Source: Neodiprion pinetum (lineage: Eukaryota; Arthropoda; Insecta; Hymenoptera; Diprionidae). From it: a DNA stretch of 64,000 nucleotides. Position 1 is the stretch's first letter, and the number at the start of each line of letters is the position of its first letter. The notes beneath the pieces were generated by a model. The model saw nothing but the letters and a program-made list of their open reading frames with translations. It was not told the DNA's origin and made no database searches. Location of the stretch: NCBI RefSeq assembly GCF_021155775.2, contig NC_060233.1, positions 20,060,037 to 20,124,036 on the forward strand, read 5' to 3'. Below are positions 20,247 to 30,654 of this stretch, piece after piece. The position numbers and the translations under genes are program-made.

Positions 20247-23098
20247 TTTGGGTCTCCTAGAACGTCATTTGCTGTTAAAAATACTGAATTTGCTGTTCTC
20301 AACGTCTGCTCGCTTAATGCTCAGTCTCTAATGGCACATTTCTGCGAATTTGAAGAATTTTTTAGAGCCAACCCGTACCACGTAATGGGAGTCATCGAGA
20401 CTTGGCTTTGCGATGCGATTCCTAATCACCAAGTTGTCTTGCCGGGGTATGTGCTGTTGCGTGTTGATCGGCATAGTAAGCGTGGAGGTGGAGTCGCAGT
20501 CTTTGTTCGAAAGGAGCTTAGTGTTCGTCTTCTCAGTTCGTCAACTGGAGCTGGAGATGCTATTCTGCCTGAGTAGCTCATCGCAGAAGTTTGGGGCCCA
20601 TCTCAACATAAAATCTTAATCGCCATTGTTTATCGGCCGCCTGAGGCAGGTTATATGTGTACGTTTGAGGATGACTATATGGCTAGGATGGTCAACTATA
20701 AGTTTGCTTGCGTACTTCATGACTTGAATGCTGATCTCTTAGTCAATAATGATGAAGCAGTGAGATTACCAGACTTTTTTGTTAGAATTGGTATGAGTAT
20801 TGTGCCTTTGCAGCCAACAAATCACTCTATCGATGCAAATACTTGGATTGATGTTTGTGCCGTTAGTAATCTTGCTGCTCTTGATTCCTGGGGTCAGTCG
20901 GGTCAGCCTTTTCTGTCTTCGCATGACCTGATTTACTTCTGTCTCACGTATAAACATCCAAAGCCTTTCAGACGGATTGTGAAGTGTTTATCGTGGATGG
21001 GGGCTGATTTTGTTGTCGCGGCGGAAATGATTAATTCAAGACTGCACGAGCTGGATGAGGATGATGGTGGTACACTGCGGTCTTTAGACTCGCGTCTCAA
21101 TAAGCTGAACGACTTGTTCAAAAATGTTGTGGATCAGTGCGTTCCTGTGCGCGAGTTTGTTGCTAAGCGTCACGCGGCTCCATGGATCACGCAGGAGCTA
21201 AGAGACATTCGTCGAGATCGTGATAGGTGCTATCGGCGGTTTAAGAGAAGTGGTCATCGGCAGGCTTGGGAAGACTACGTTATGTTGCGGCGTCAAGCTC
21301 AGTCACTCTGGAAGAAGAGTCAAGCCAGTTATCTTCAATCCGTGTTCAATCGTGCTGGGCATACGAAGCAGTTTTGGGCTGAAATGGACAGGCTTGGGTT
21401 GACAGTAATGTCTGCTAAGTCATGTGATGCTTTGCGTTTTAGTATTGAGGACTTAAATGATTACTATGGTACAATAACTGGAGGCCGTCAGCTTCCGTCG
21501 CTGGATGAAGTGATAGCAGGCTTGGTGAGGCCAGGGGCTGGTGCTCTGTTCTCATTCGCTCGTGTCGATGTGCCTGAGGTTGTTGAGTGCATTTCGCTTA
21601 GGGCTTCGCGGGCTGAAGGTGTCGACAGCATCTCAGCTCACGTGCTGAAGACATTCAAGGATCTGTTTGGGCCGCTGATCACAGACTTAATTGATTTATC
21701 GTTGGACATTGGGTGCTACCCGACGCTTTGGCATTCGTCGCTCATCACGCCGATACCCAAGATTCGTAGCCCGCAATCTGTAGCTGATATGCGCCCGATA
21801 TCGATACTATGTGCAATGTCTAAGCTTTGTGAGCGTGTAGTGCTGAACCAGATTATTCGATTTCTTAATGACTACGATGTCCTGGATCGGTGTCAAACGG
21901 GCTTTCGGCCTGGTATGGGTACACAGACAGCTGTGATTAAGTTTGTGGATGACGTGCGATGTGGCATAGATGAACAGTTAGTGACTTTGGCTGTGTTTAT
22001 TGACTTAACGAAAGCTTTCGATTCTGTTGATCATCTGCTCTTGCTACGTAAGCTGTACGGACTCGGTTTCGCGTATGAAGTTATTCGCTGGATGTACTTT
22101 TATTTATCAGGAAGAAGGCATGCGGTGAGAGATGGTGACAATGTATCTGCTTGGCGTGAGTGCTCCGCTGGTGTGCCTCGAGGTAGTGTGCTTGGCCTGC
22201 TGCTTTTCTCATTGTTCATAAATGATCTTCCTAAGTGCTTACGGTTCTGCAGTCATCTTTTCTATGCTGATGATGGTACTATTTACCTCACGTGTAAGCT
22301 CTCTGAGTAAAATGGTGGCATTGAAAGGATGAATGAAGATCTTGCTGCTGTAACGAAGTGGTGTCAGCGAAACAAGCTGAAGATTAATGCTGGAAAGACT
22401 AAAGCCATTATTTTGGGCAGTGCATTTAATGTGAGCTCAGTTCGGCTTGATCAGATTCCAAGACTTATCTTAGACGATAAAGTGATCGAGTATGTGGTCA
22501 GTTTCGAATATCTTGGAGCTATGCTTGACCCAAGGTTGTCGCGGACAGGTCAGGTTGCTAAGACGTGTAGCTCGGTGTCAAGAATTTTGTATCGCCTTCG
22601 TTATTCGGTTAATGACTTAAATATACCTCTGAAGCGACAACTTGTTACGAGTTTAGTTCTTCCCGTCTTTGACTACTGCGCAGCTGCCCTTACTAACCTA
22701 AACTTAAGCCTTGAGAAGAAACTGACAGTTTCGTTGAATAACTGCGTGAGGTTTATACTGCGCAGGCCGCTTGGGGTGCACATCAGCGGGCCCAGGCTTG
22801 ATTTGGGTTAGCTCGCGCCGCTCAATCGTCGATTGTATCTCTTGGGCTGCATTTATTACGGAATGTTGTTTATGAGTAAGAATGCTTTATTATGTGAGCG
22901 TGTAAGGTTGAACCACAACATAGCCAGACATCGAGACAATAATCGTACTAATACGCTCATTGCACCAGTCCCGCGCACGTCTATATTTCAGCACTCGTTT
23001 CTTTAATGGGCACTTCCTTCTGGAATTCTTTCCCGCCGGCTATTACGACTGCTTCATCGTTAGATGTGTTCAAGACGAGTTGTTACCATTATTTGTAG
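20244..23098 (+). pseudogene. CR1-like ORF2: endonuclease and reverse transcriptase, copy 4
   Basis: The endonuclease has MGVIETWL, IAIVYRPPE, HDLNADLL (GD changed to HD) and SSHDL. The RT includes FRPGMGTQTAVIKFV, VPRGSVLGLLLFS and FYADDGTIYLT (22263-22274). Stops in an otherwise single frame lie at 20574-20576 (TAG), 22308-22310 (TAA) and near 22809 (TAG). A frameshift occurs near 23000, after which the conserved tail TSFWNSFPPAI runs to the natural TAG at 23096-23098. The palm is intact but the copy is dead. Confidence 0.85.
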
Positions 23099-23357
23099 GC
23101 TATTGAGCGTGCTGAAGTAGTGAGTGCGATAGCCTAGCTGCTAGATGGCTGTTTGAGAAGATGTTTAAAGAAAAAAAAAAAAATGACGTTGAGAGACCAT
23201 TTAATAACTTGAATAACTTTAATAACATTATTATAAATACCATTATGATTACTATTTGCATACTATTTGTAATGTTAATGATATGCTAGTATTAGGTTTA
23301 TATTTTTTTTTTTTCTCTTTTTTTTTACGTACATTCTGTATACTTGTTCTTGCTTTT

Positions 23358-23385
23358 GGCCGTTAGAGGACTTTGTCCTACGGCC
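23358..23385 (+). other. 3' hairpin and tandem-repeat tail of CR1-like copy 4
   Basis: GGCCGT-TAG-AGGAC-TTT-GTCCT-ACGGCC folds into a long stem with a TTT loop, followed at once by AATTAC repeats. In the CR1/L2 group the 3' end hairpin is thought to be recognised by the element's own RT. Confidence 0.65.
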
Positions 23386-23439
23386 GTGTAATAAATTACA
23401 ATTACAATTACAATTATTATTATTGTTATTATTATTATT

Positions 23440-24836
23440 TTTTTTCCTTTTTTTTCTGAGGAGTTGCGGGATCCAAGTTACGGATTCACGCCAGTCATAC
23501 GGGCTAGCGCGGATGTGGGACTCCAGGGTGGCCTACCCACTGAACCGCCACCTCCTGTGTAACACTCCCAGCCAGGGACTATAGTGATATTACTTCTAGC
23601 TGGGAGCTCTGTCGGTGTGTGTCTCGTCAGTCTGTCCGTCCTTCCGTCCCGTGTAGGCAGTCCGTCAGTTACGTTACGTCAGGCAGCCGTCCGCGTTCTT
23701 ACGTCTTAGGATTGTCTCTGTGTAGGTCGCAACTCGTTTCTGTACTATGGAGCATCACCCCGACAATGTTGTCGGGAGTGATGCCTCCCACGACCGTCTC
23801 CAGTCTCTGTCTCAGTTTTGTCCAGCGGTCACATTCGAAGAACGTGTGTTCCGCGTCGTCACGTTCGTGTCCGCAGTACGTACAGTTGGGCGTCCGTACT
23901 CGGTTCAAGTTGTGTAAGTACCGTCTGAAATAACCGTGGCCCGTCAGAAGCTGGGTAACGCAAAAATTCACATCCCCAAACACCCTCTGGATCCACGGTC
24001 TCAGGTGCTTAATAAGTCGTCTCGTCCAGTTTCCCGTTGTTTCTTCCGTCCACCGTTTCTGCCACGTCTGTATCGTCCCGTCTCTTTCGGTCGTTGCCGC
24101 GTCCCGTCGGGTCACGTCCGCGTCTCTGCCGTAGACCCTCTTGCGCTCGAACGCGAAAAGGTCTATGGGAATCACACCTGCCACCCCCAGAACGGCCTGT
24201 GCTGAGACCGTCCGATAGGAACAAGCGATCCTCAACGCGCTTCGTCTCTGTACCGTCGTCATTGCGTGACAGTACTTCTCAGTCTTCAGGAAGTCTGCCC
24301 AGATCTCCGCATCGTAGAGGAGGATCGAGTTCACCGTCGACATCAAAAGTCTCCGTTTCCCCGGTCTCGGTCCGTTTGTGGTCACCATCAGGCAGCTTAG
24401 GGATGCTATCCTTTCAGCCGCCGTCTGAGCCGTTCGTCGTATGTTAGGCCAGAAGGTCATCTTCGTATCCAGGGTCGACCCCAGGTACTTGACTTTCCCT
24501 CTGGTCTCGATCTTGTCCGTCCCGACTGTCATGCGTAATGTGGTCGGTATTCGTCTCCTGGTAAGAAGCACCAGTTCTGTCTTTTCCGTCGCGAGTTGCA
24601 GTCCGTAGTCAGTCATCCACCGTCCGACTCTTCTCATTGTCTGGTTCATTGCGTATTGTGCCAGATCCGGAGTTCACTCAACCATCACTGCCGCCACGTC
24701 GTCAGCATAAGCGACCAGGCGAACGCCGAGTGGGAGCTCCAGTCTGAGCAGGCTGTCATACATCGTGTTCCAAAAGTCAGGGCCGAGTATGGAACCTTGA
24801 GCGACGGTAGCCGTCGGGATATTTCACTTTGTTAAG
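23440..24836 (-). mobile_element. 5'-truncated R1-like non-LTR element
   Basis: Minus strand: RT palm to C-terminal zinc finger (24830-23699), then a 3' UTR of about 240 bp ending in an A-rich tract (T-rich on plus, 23440-23456). The 5' end is abruptly joined to a Polinton integrase fragment at 24836-24837. The 3' UTR holds two tRNA-like or SINE-like GC-rich segments that I could not assign. Confidence 0.75.
23699..24830 (-). pseudogene. R1-like reverse transcriptase, palm to C-terminal CCHC
   Basis: The sequence starts at VAQGSILGP (motif B), followed by LVAYADDVAAVMV (motif C). A TGA at 24674-24676 interrupts it, after which the frame is open for 316 codons. ACSYRTVSAQAVLGVAGV and IPIDLFAFERKRVYG are typical of the R1 clade. 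The end has a CX2CX8HX4C zinc finger (CTYCGHERDDAEHTFFEC). Motifs before B are missing because the insertion is 5'-truncated. Confidence 0.85.
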
Positions 24837-25030
24837 CTCTTCCTCGTAGAAGCCCTCCTCGATGGGATGATCTCGATAATTGGTAAGTTTGTAGGCGGGA
24901 GGATTGGTATTTTTCACCTCACTCACAGTAAATATCTCTGTCGTCCAATTGGGGGTATGGCTCTTTCGAATACATTCTTGTACTTGCTGATTCGAACCCG
25001 ATCACCTACACTGAATTTCCGCGCCCGATC
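24837..25030 (-). pseudogene. Polinton integrase C-terminal fragment
   Basis: The minus strand encodes RVRISKYKNVFER, and after a one-base shift the YRDHPIEEGFYEEEL tail. This matches in order and spacing the C-terminus of the integrase at 41084-41968. It is a relic without catalytic residues. Confidence 0.75.
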
Positions 25031-25160
25031 ACAACAACAACAACAACAACAACAACAACGACAACGACAACATTATTAATAATAATGATAATAATGATAA
25101 TTATAGTGATAATGATGATGATAAGAGTAATAATAATAATAATGATAATCTATAATTTTT
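25025..25160. repeat. (ACA)n and (AAT/GAT)n microsatellites
   Basis: ACA units followed by mixed TAATAATGA trinucleotides. They separate the integrase relic from the polymerase relic. Confidence 0.9.
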
Positions 25161-25189
25161 CCATACGATTAATGCTTTTTTCATTTTTT

Positions 25190-26990
25190 TTTCATTTTCT
25201 GAAAACTTTTCTCGTGGTAAACGAATAAATATGAATAATTGTTCAATATATTATTGATAAATAAACAAATAATTGATGAATACATGAATTCACGTGGTAT
25301 TCGAGTTTTAAAACTTCAATATGCTCAATATCGTATTGCTGGCGAAACGTCTCTGCATCATGAAGTATCGCCGTGGGTGTCAAACGCATATATTTCAGCG
25401 GTTCGATGCTCTCAGTTTCAGCCGACGGTTAGTTTATTGCGGAGTTGCAGCACACCCTCCAAGTTCTGGTGCCTGTTTGCTCAGGTATCGGTTGCATATT
25501 ACCGTCTTGCCAACTCATGATCAATTTTTCAGTACATTGCGGCCAACCTCGCGTTTTTCACTACGTATTAAACACTGCGAGGTTGATTAACTCTTGGTAA
25601 GCCCCTCAGACGGTTTTTATGATCATTGAACGTAATATTGTTTATCGTTGCAGTTTTCACATCCCTTGACACGTTTGCTCACTCAGATAATGTTGATATG
25701 TATCGTTTCGTCCTCAACCGTGGTGGTAACTGTGTATAGTTTCGCACGAATCTATCGTGTTGTTGAAGTACTATCTCTGTTTGATGATGGGGTTGTCCTT
25801 CCAGCAGTTCTATGCCCTCAGTTCTATCCTATAGTCAGTTCATTGTGGTGGTGGTGGTAAACCACTCAAGGTATTGCGTCTGTTAGTCCAGGTACCAGTT
25901 GCATATTACAGTCTTGCCAACTCAACGTCAATTTTTCAGTACAATGGGACTAACTTTATGTTTTTTACTACGTATTAGGCATTGTGGTATGGACCAACTC
26001 TGTGTAAGCCTTCCCATGCGATGCTTATAATCATCAAACGTGACGGTTTTCAACGTTGCACTTCCGGCATCCTTGACACGTTTGCTCACTTTAATGGTAA
26101 ATGTGCTCAGTTTTACGTGCATCCCCGATGAATTCGGTCATGATTTTCCCATTGTTCCGATCCCTCATCAGAACCCGAGGTGTGAAATGCTCGAGACAGA
26201 AGAATTGAAATCTTTATGATTCTTGTGAAGCTCCATTGGATATCCGGATATCCATCGGTTCAGGATGTAACCGATCAGTGGATCGTCCGAGTGAGTTGAT
26301 ATATCGATAAGATTATGCCACTACTCGAACGAACCGTATAGATTGTTCACGTCAAAATACATGAGATACGATTCCACGTTACTAGGATCAAAATCTTTCC
26401 CCATAAACCTGTTATTGGCCCGAGCGTGTCGATCAGAATATTGTAAATTTACTCTCGTGTATTTGAGCATAGCATCGAAAGCAAGTCCCGGCACTGTGTA
26501 GTAGAGCAACGGATGTAAATCATATGTTCTGAGATATCTGGTCAGATCACCGTTTTGCATTTATCAATCTCTATAGTTCTCCATTGGCTCTAAATGGAAT
26601 TCTTCCCAAACGTTTTCAGCATGCTTGTAATGGTCGTTTGAAATATTTGCATTACATAGGTGTGAGTAGAAATGCTTCTTTGCAGGTAGCTGAGTTACAT
26701 CTAGCTTCTTTCAGCAATCAACGTATTCATGGGGAAAACGTCGTTGCCAGTCATCGAACTGAACTGAGTCTGCTTATTGCAGAATTCACGCGTTGTATGT
26801 TTATGTGCATCATTCAAATATGTGTAAAGTTTATGGAAAGGATGCTGCTAGCCATAAAAATCAAAACGAATCGATGAATCTCAAGCACATTATTGTTCCA
26901 TCAACGCATTCGTGAATGAGATATATTTTTCCTTATTTATTGGCAGCAGCGTAATTTTATGGGGAAAAGTTGATTCTAGGGATTTTAATA
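25190..26990 (-). pseudogene. Polinton DNA polymerase B relic, third copy
   Basis: Pieces of protein-primed PolB in order on the minus strand: a region matching ...HLCDAN...EFHLES (26930-26590), GLAFDAMLKYTRVNL and FDVNNLYG (motif A) at 26560-26321, and the C-terminal VTFDDYKHRMGRLTQ with QCLIRSKKHKVS (26122-25928). Everything between motif A and the C-terminus, including motif C, is gone. The C-terminal end is duplicated in tandem (25380-25700 and 25800-26110). The downstream flank 25190-25330 matches 60470-60600 next to the other PolB copies. Confidence 0.75.
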
Positions 26991-26999
26991 AAAATTGCG

Positions 27000-27410
27000 T
27001 ACTCAATAGGGTTGATGAATTGTGTGAAACTGACGGAATTGTGAATCGTGTTAATGTTTATAACGGCCAGGAATATGAATATTTTCACATACGTTAATTC
27101 TAAATCAATCTGTCTTGAAAGACATGTCAGAAATCAAATCATTGCTTTACATAATGTCATCGTACTACAACAATGTGGATTGGAAAATGTTGTGACGCAT
27201 ACCGCACTCTCGACAGCTACGCTAGAATCTACTGAATTGGTATTTTCAAACGTGAATAAGCCCGGTTACATTACCTACATTGCATGAGAAGTAGTACGTG
27301 TAACAAAATGAGAACCAGTAGACGACAGAATAAGTGAAATGAGCGAATGTTACCAAGAGCTTCCACGTCTACAGAGGAAACGGAAGTCTTTTCATGTTAC
27401 TGGCAAACCT
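27000..27410 (+). pseudogene. Glycoprotein-like remnant, possibly chuvirus-derived
   Basis: Fragmented plus-strand coding sequence in at least two frames with internal TGA codons. Spacing of Cys residues and a short conserved segment ending in CYQELP recall the glycoproteins of chuvirus-like negative-strand RNA viruses, which are found as endogenous copies and as env genes captured by some insect LTR elements. Only a fragment of the ectodomain is present; no signal peptide or transmembrane segment is seen. The assignment comes from pattern memory alone and is tentative. Confidence 0.4.
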
Positions 27411-27417
27411 GCAAAAG

Positions 27418-27540
27418 ATTAAGTTAGATTAGGTTAGCTAGGTTGTACAGTCTCGAGTTAGGATAGGTTATATTAGGTTAGGTTGTAGTGTCTTGGGTCA
27501 AGTTAGGTTATGTTAAGTTGGAGTAGCCTTGACGTAGGTC
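27418..27540. repeat. Degenerate TTAGG-type repeat, left copy
   Basis: A run rich in TTAGGTT words (GATAGGTTATATTAGGTTAG). It shares the word order of the right copy at 37435-37580, including GTTGTAGTGTCTTGG. TTAGG is the common insect telomere repeat, and degenerate interspersed copies are also known. Confidence 0.8.
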
Positions 27541-27550
27541 AGGTTGTAGA
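27541..27550. repeat. Target-site duplication, left (R1-like element)
   Basis: AGGTTGTAGA is repeated at 37315-37324, just after the element's poly-A. This fixes both ends of the R1-like element. Confidence 0.7.
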
Positions 27551-28249
27551 CCCCTACGTCGGCTGTCACTTTGTCGCGGTGTAGGGGCTTGATGGCCGCG
27601 ATGAATTTTGAGGATCCGACGCCCCGGGACTTCAAAACCTCGTGGCGGAAGAGACTCTGGGGCTGGGTGTATGAATGCCGGTTCGAATGAGCGATGTGTA
27701 CATGGGATGCGGTTGGGCCCCCTGGGGCGATTTCTCAGAGACTCACCAAGGTCGGTAGGTAGTTGCCGACTGACCGGGGCTGCGGGTGAAGTCAGTACCT
27801 TTACTGGACCTCTGTGGCGTACTACAGGTAAACGTTAGTCCACGGAACCTCGGTTCCATGGCGAAGGTCCCAGGAAACCACACGTTTAACGTGCGAGAAC
27901 CGCTCTCCGCAGCTGACCGGAGCCAATCTGGGAGTCAAACCTGTGATCCTGTGCGCATGTGTGGAGGATTACCCGGTCAGTATTTCCTCATACTTGACGT
28001 CCGGTAGGTCAAATCCGGCAACGTCTCACTGGGTCGCGGCCTACCCTGTTTCGGATTGACAGGGAAATCCCCGGCCTGGCCACGCTAAAGATGTTGGGAC
28101 GGGGGGTTCGAGCGGATAGGGCAGACCACCCGACAAGTCAATAGCGGCTTCCTTGCGAGGGTGGTAGGGATATTCCGGCGGGGATAGACGCTACACCGCG
28201 GTGTGGCTGCCATGATAGCCGAACCGTCGTAAGATCCTTATAACTAACC
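27551..28249 (+). other. 5' UTR of R1-like element
   Basis: GC-rich, without a convincing gene. It begins directly after the 10-bp target duplication and ends at the ORF1 ATG (28250). Short open frames within it look like chance. Confidence 0.6.
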
Positions 28250-30654
28250 ATGGATTCTTTCAGACATAAAACACAGGCGATCAAACAAAGAACAGGGGAC
28301 ACAGGACAGGATGCGGAGAGCGCGGGGGCCCGAGACAACGCACCGAGAACGCCGATAAGCGGGGAGGGCCTGAGCACCCTCCGCGACAACGATACACCGG
28401 AACCAGGAGGTGGAGAGGAACCGCTCTTCACGGCATCGGATGCCACACCGCTTCCGCAAAGGAACAAGCGGAAGGGAGAGGAGCTGACCTCACTGGACTG
28501 ATGCCCGGGCTCGGACGAAGAGCTGTTCCAACCGAGGCAGCTAGGGGGAAAGGCAGGGTGTACACAGGGGGATGGGACTCCCCGGCAACCAGAACTCTCC
28601 ATAACGGAGGAGAAGCTAACGGAGGGGGCCTCCTCAGAACAGGAGGAAGAGGGAAGGGTGCGGAGGGGCCTGCGCCCCAAGGGCAAAAAGAGACGCAAGG
28701 CCATACCTAAGGCAAAACCCAGTGAGGGGCCCGCGGGGATGGCGAATGAGAGACCGGAGTGGGACAAGCCGGGTCCGAGCACGAGGCCGGGGACGGGGCC
28801 CGCCCCGCCAACACGGACAACGTCGCGACAACCAAAACCGCAGAGGAGAACGGTCGCAAGTTCGCTGGAGGGCTCCCCAGAGGGAGTAGGCCCAGTGGAA
28901 TATTGGATCATGTCAGCGGCGGACCTAGGGACCCAGATACGGGAATGGCTGGAAGAGACGGATGCCATCGGGGTCAAGTGTCGGTCCATCTCAGGAAGGT
29001 TGAGTGGCGACATGCAGAAGCGGCTAAGCTGGGTGAAGGAGGCACTGCTAACCCTCACAGGGAAGGCAGTATCGGCCTACGACCCTGCACCGCTGAGGGC
29101 GCGAAATACAGAGCTCTCAGCCCAGCTCCGCAAGGCTGATAGGGAGAAGGAAGAAGCGCAGCGGGAACTCGCGGAGGTGAAACGGGAATTGGAGAGAGCC
29201 AATGAACAGGCGGTCGACCGTAGCGTGACGACCTACGCCCTCGTGACCAGAGACGGGGGGGGCAGGAGGAGGGGCGAGAACCACCTCACGAGCCGATAGA
29301 ATGAGACAGGGCCGAGTGCTCACCCCGCTCAACATAAGGGCCGCTAAAAGTAGACACGAATGCCTCGACCCAGCAGCGGTAACGCCGGCGCCCGGCAGCG
29401 CCCCGGACTCCGGACTGCGAACTTGGGCTACTCCCGGCCAGCCTTAGAGAAAGGGAGACAGCTCTTGAACGGCAGCTGACTTCCATCAGCGAGGTCTGGA
29501 AAGAATTGAGGAAGATGTCGCGACAGATCCAGCTTCTGGGGGACATGGACAGAGAGAAGGTGTCGCAAACACCGGGTGAGCCCGAACTCCCCGCGACAAC
29601 AAGCGGGATAACCGATACCCGCGGAGGAACAACCGCCACACCAAGGGAGGATGGCGAAGACATGTGGACAACCGTTCGTAACGGTAGGCGGAACCCAAGG
29701 AGGGACCAGGGCGAGGCCGTCAGAGTAGAGCCACCGGCAGGTGCTCCCGCCGCGGCCCTGCAAACTGCCGCCAGGCCCACCGACGGACAGAAACGTGAAG
29801 GAAACATTAACGCACAGGCGATGGTGGTTAAAAAGAACGCGAGTCGGAGGCCCCCGAGATCAGCCGCCGTGGCGAGCAAGGTGACCGGGGAAAACGTTAA
29901 CTACGGGGACATACTGCGTAGGGCGAGAGAGAAGATCTCCATCACGGAGCTGGAAATGCCAGCGACAAAGATCCGGCGCTCTGCCAACGGTGGGGTACTG
30001 ATCGAAGTAGCCGGCCCAGACGGAGCACAAGAAGCCGACGTACTGGCGGCGCACCTCTGCGAAATGACGAGGGCCGAATATGGGGACGCGGTTCGAATCT
30101 CGCGCTCCACCATCAAGGGTGAAATCCGAGTCCTGGGCATGGACGACTCCGTAACGGCGGAAGAGCTTGCCGCTATAATGGCTGCAACAGGAGGGTGCGG
30201 AATCGAGGCGGTAAAGGTCGGACCCCCACGAGAGATGACCAACGGCCTGCGGAGCGCGTGGGTCCAGTGTCCGCTGACAGCGGCCACGAAAGTAGCCGCA
30301 AAGGGGAAGGTACGAGTAGGATAGACGACGGTCCGAGTCAACCTCCTCGAGGCCCGACCGCGGCAATGCTTTCGGTGCTGGGAATTCGGACACATCGGAC
30401 CGACCTGCAAGGCACCCAAAGCACGCGGGGTGGTGTGCTACAGGTGCGGCGGCGAAGGGCATTAGGCGCGAGTGTGCACGGCGGCCCCCAAATGTGCCAT
30501 CTGCGCAAAGAGGGGCGGTAACAGCGCGCAAAGAATGGGCTCCGGACAATATCCGGCAGTAGAGGAGCGGGGTCGGAGGCCCGCGGCGGTGACAAACCGA
30601 AATGGCCAGGCTGCCCCAAGCACTACGAGTGTTGCAGTGCAACCTCAACCGTAG
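28250..30654 (+). pseudogene. R1-like ORF1 (Gag-like, three CCHC knuckles)
   Basis: ATG at 28250 starts an acidic, low-complexity N-terminus. One TGA (28499-28501) interrupts the first frame, which continues to 29299 with a coiled coil (AQLRKADREKEEAQRELAEV). A frameshift leads to the second frame (about 29430-30654), which includes the conserved Gag core ADVLAAHLCEMTRAEYGDAV. The zinc knuckles are CFRCWEFGHIGPTC, CYRCGGEGH-x-ARVC and CAICAK. TAG codons at 30322-30324 and 30463-30465 interrupt it. It would bind element RNA. Its end overlaps ORF2 by about 50 nt. Confidence 0.8.

Larger units (their letters stand above)
19000..23440 (+). mobile_element. CR1-like non-LTR element, copy 4
   Basis: Plus strand: leader (to 19301), ORF1 (19302-20243), ORF2 (20244-23098) in the same frame, 3' UTR, a strong hairpin at 23358-23385 and an AATTAC-repeat tail to about 23410. 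The 3' architecture (hairpin plus short tandem repeat instead of poly-A) fits the CR1 group. The 5' edge is approximate. Confidence 0.8.

Noticed and set aside
27418..27540. A true telomere end
   Set aside because: Repeats are degenerate and short, and unique or element sequence continues on both sides.
28138..29058. 306-codon minus-strand frame in the R1-like element
   Set aside because: It is the antisense of ORF1 in GC-rich DNA, where stops are rare.
29286..30648. Further long minus-strand frames opposite R1-like ORF1
   Set aside because: Shadow frames; zinc knuckles and Gag core are on the plus strand.
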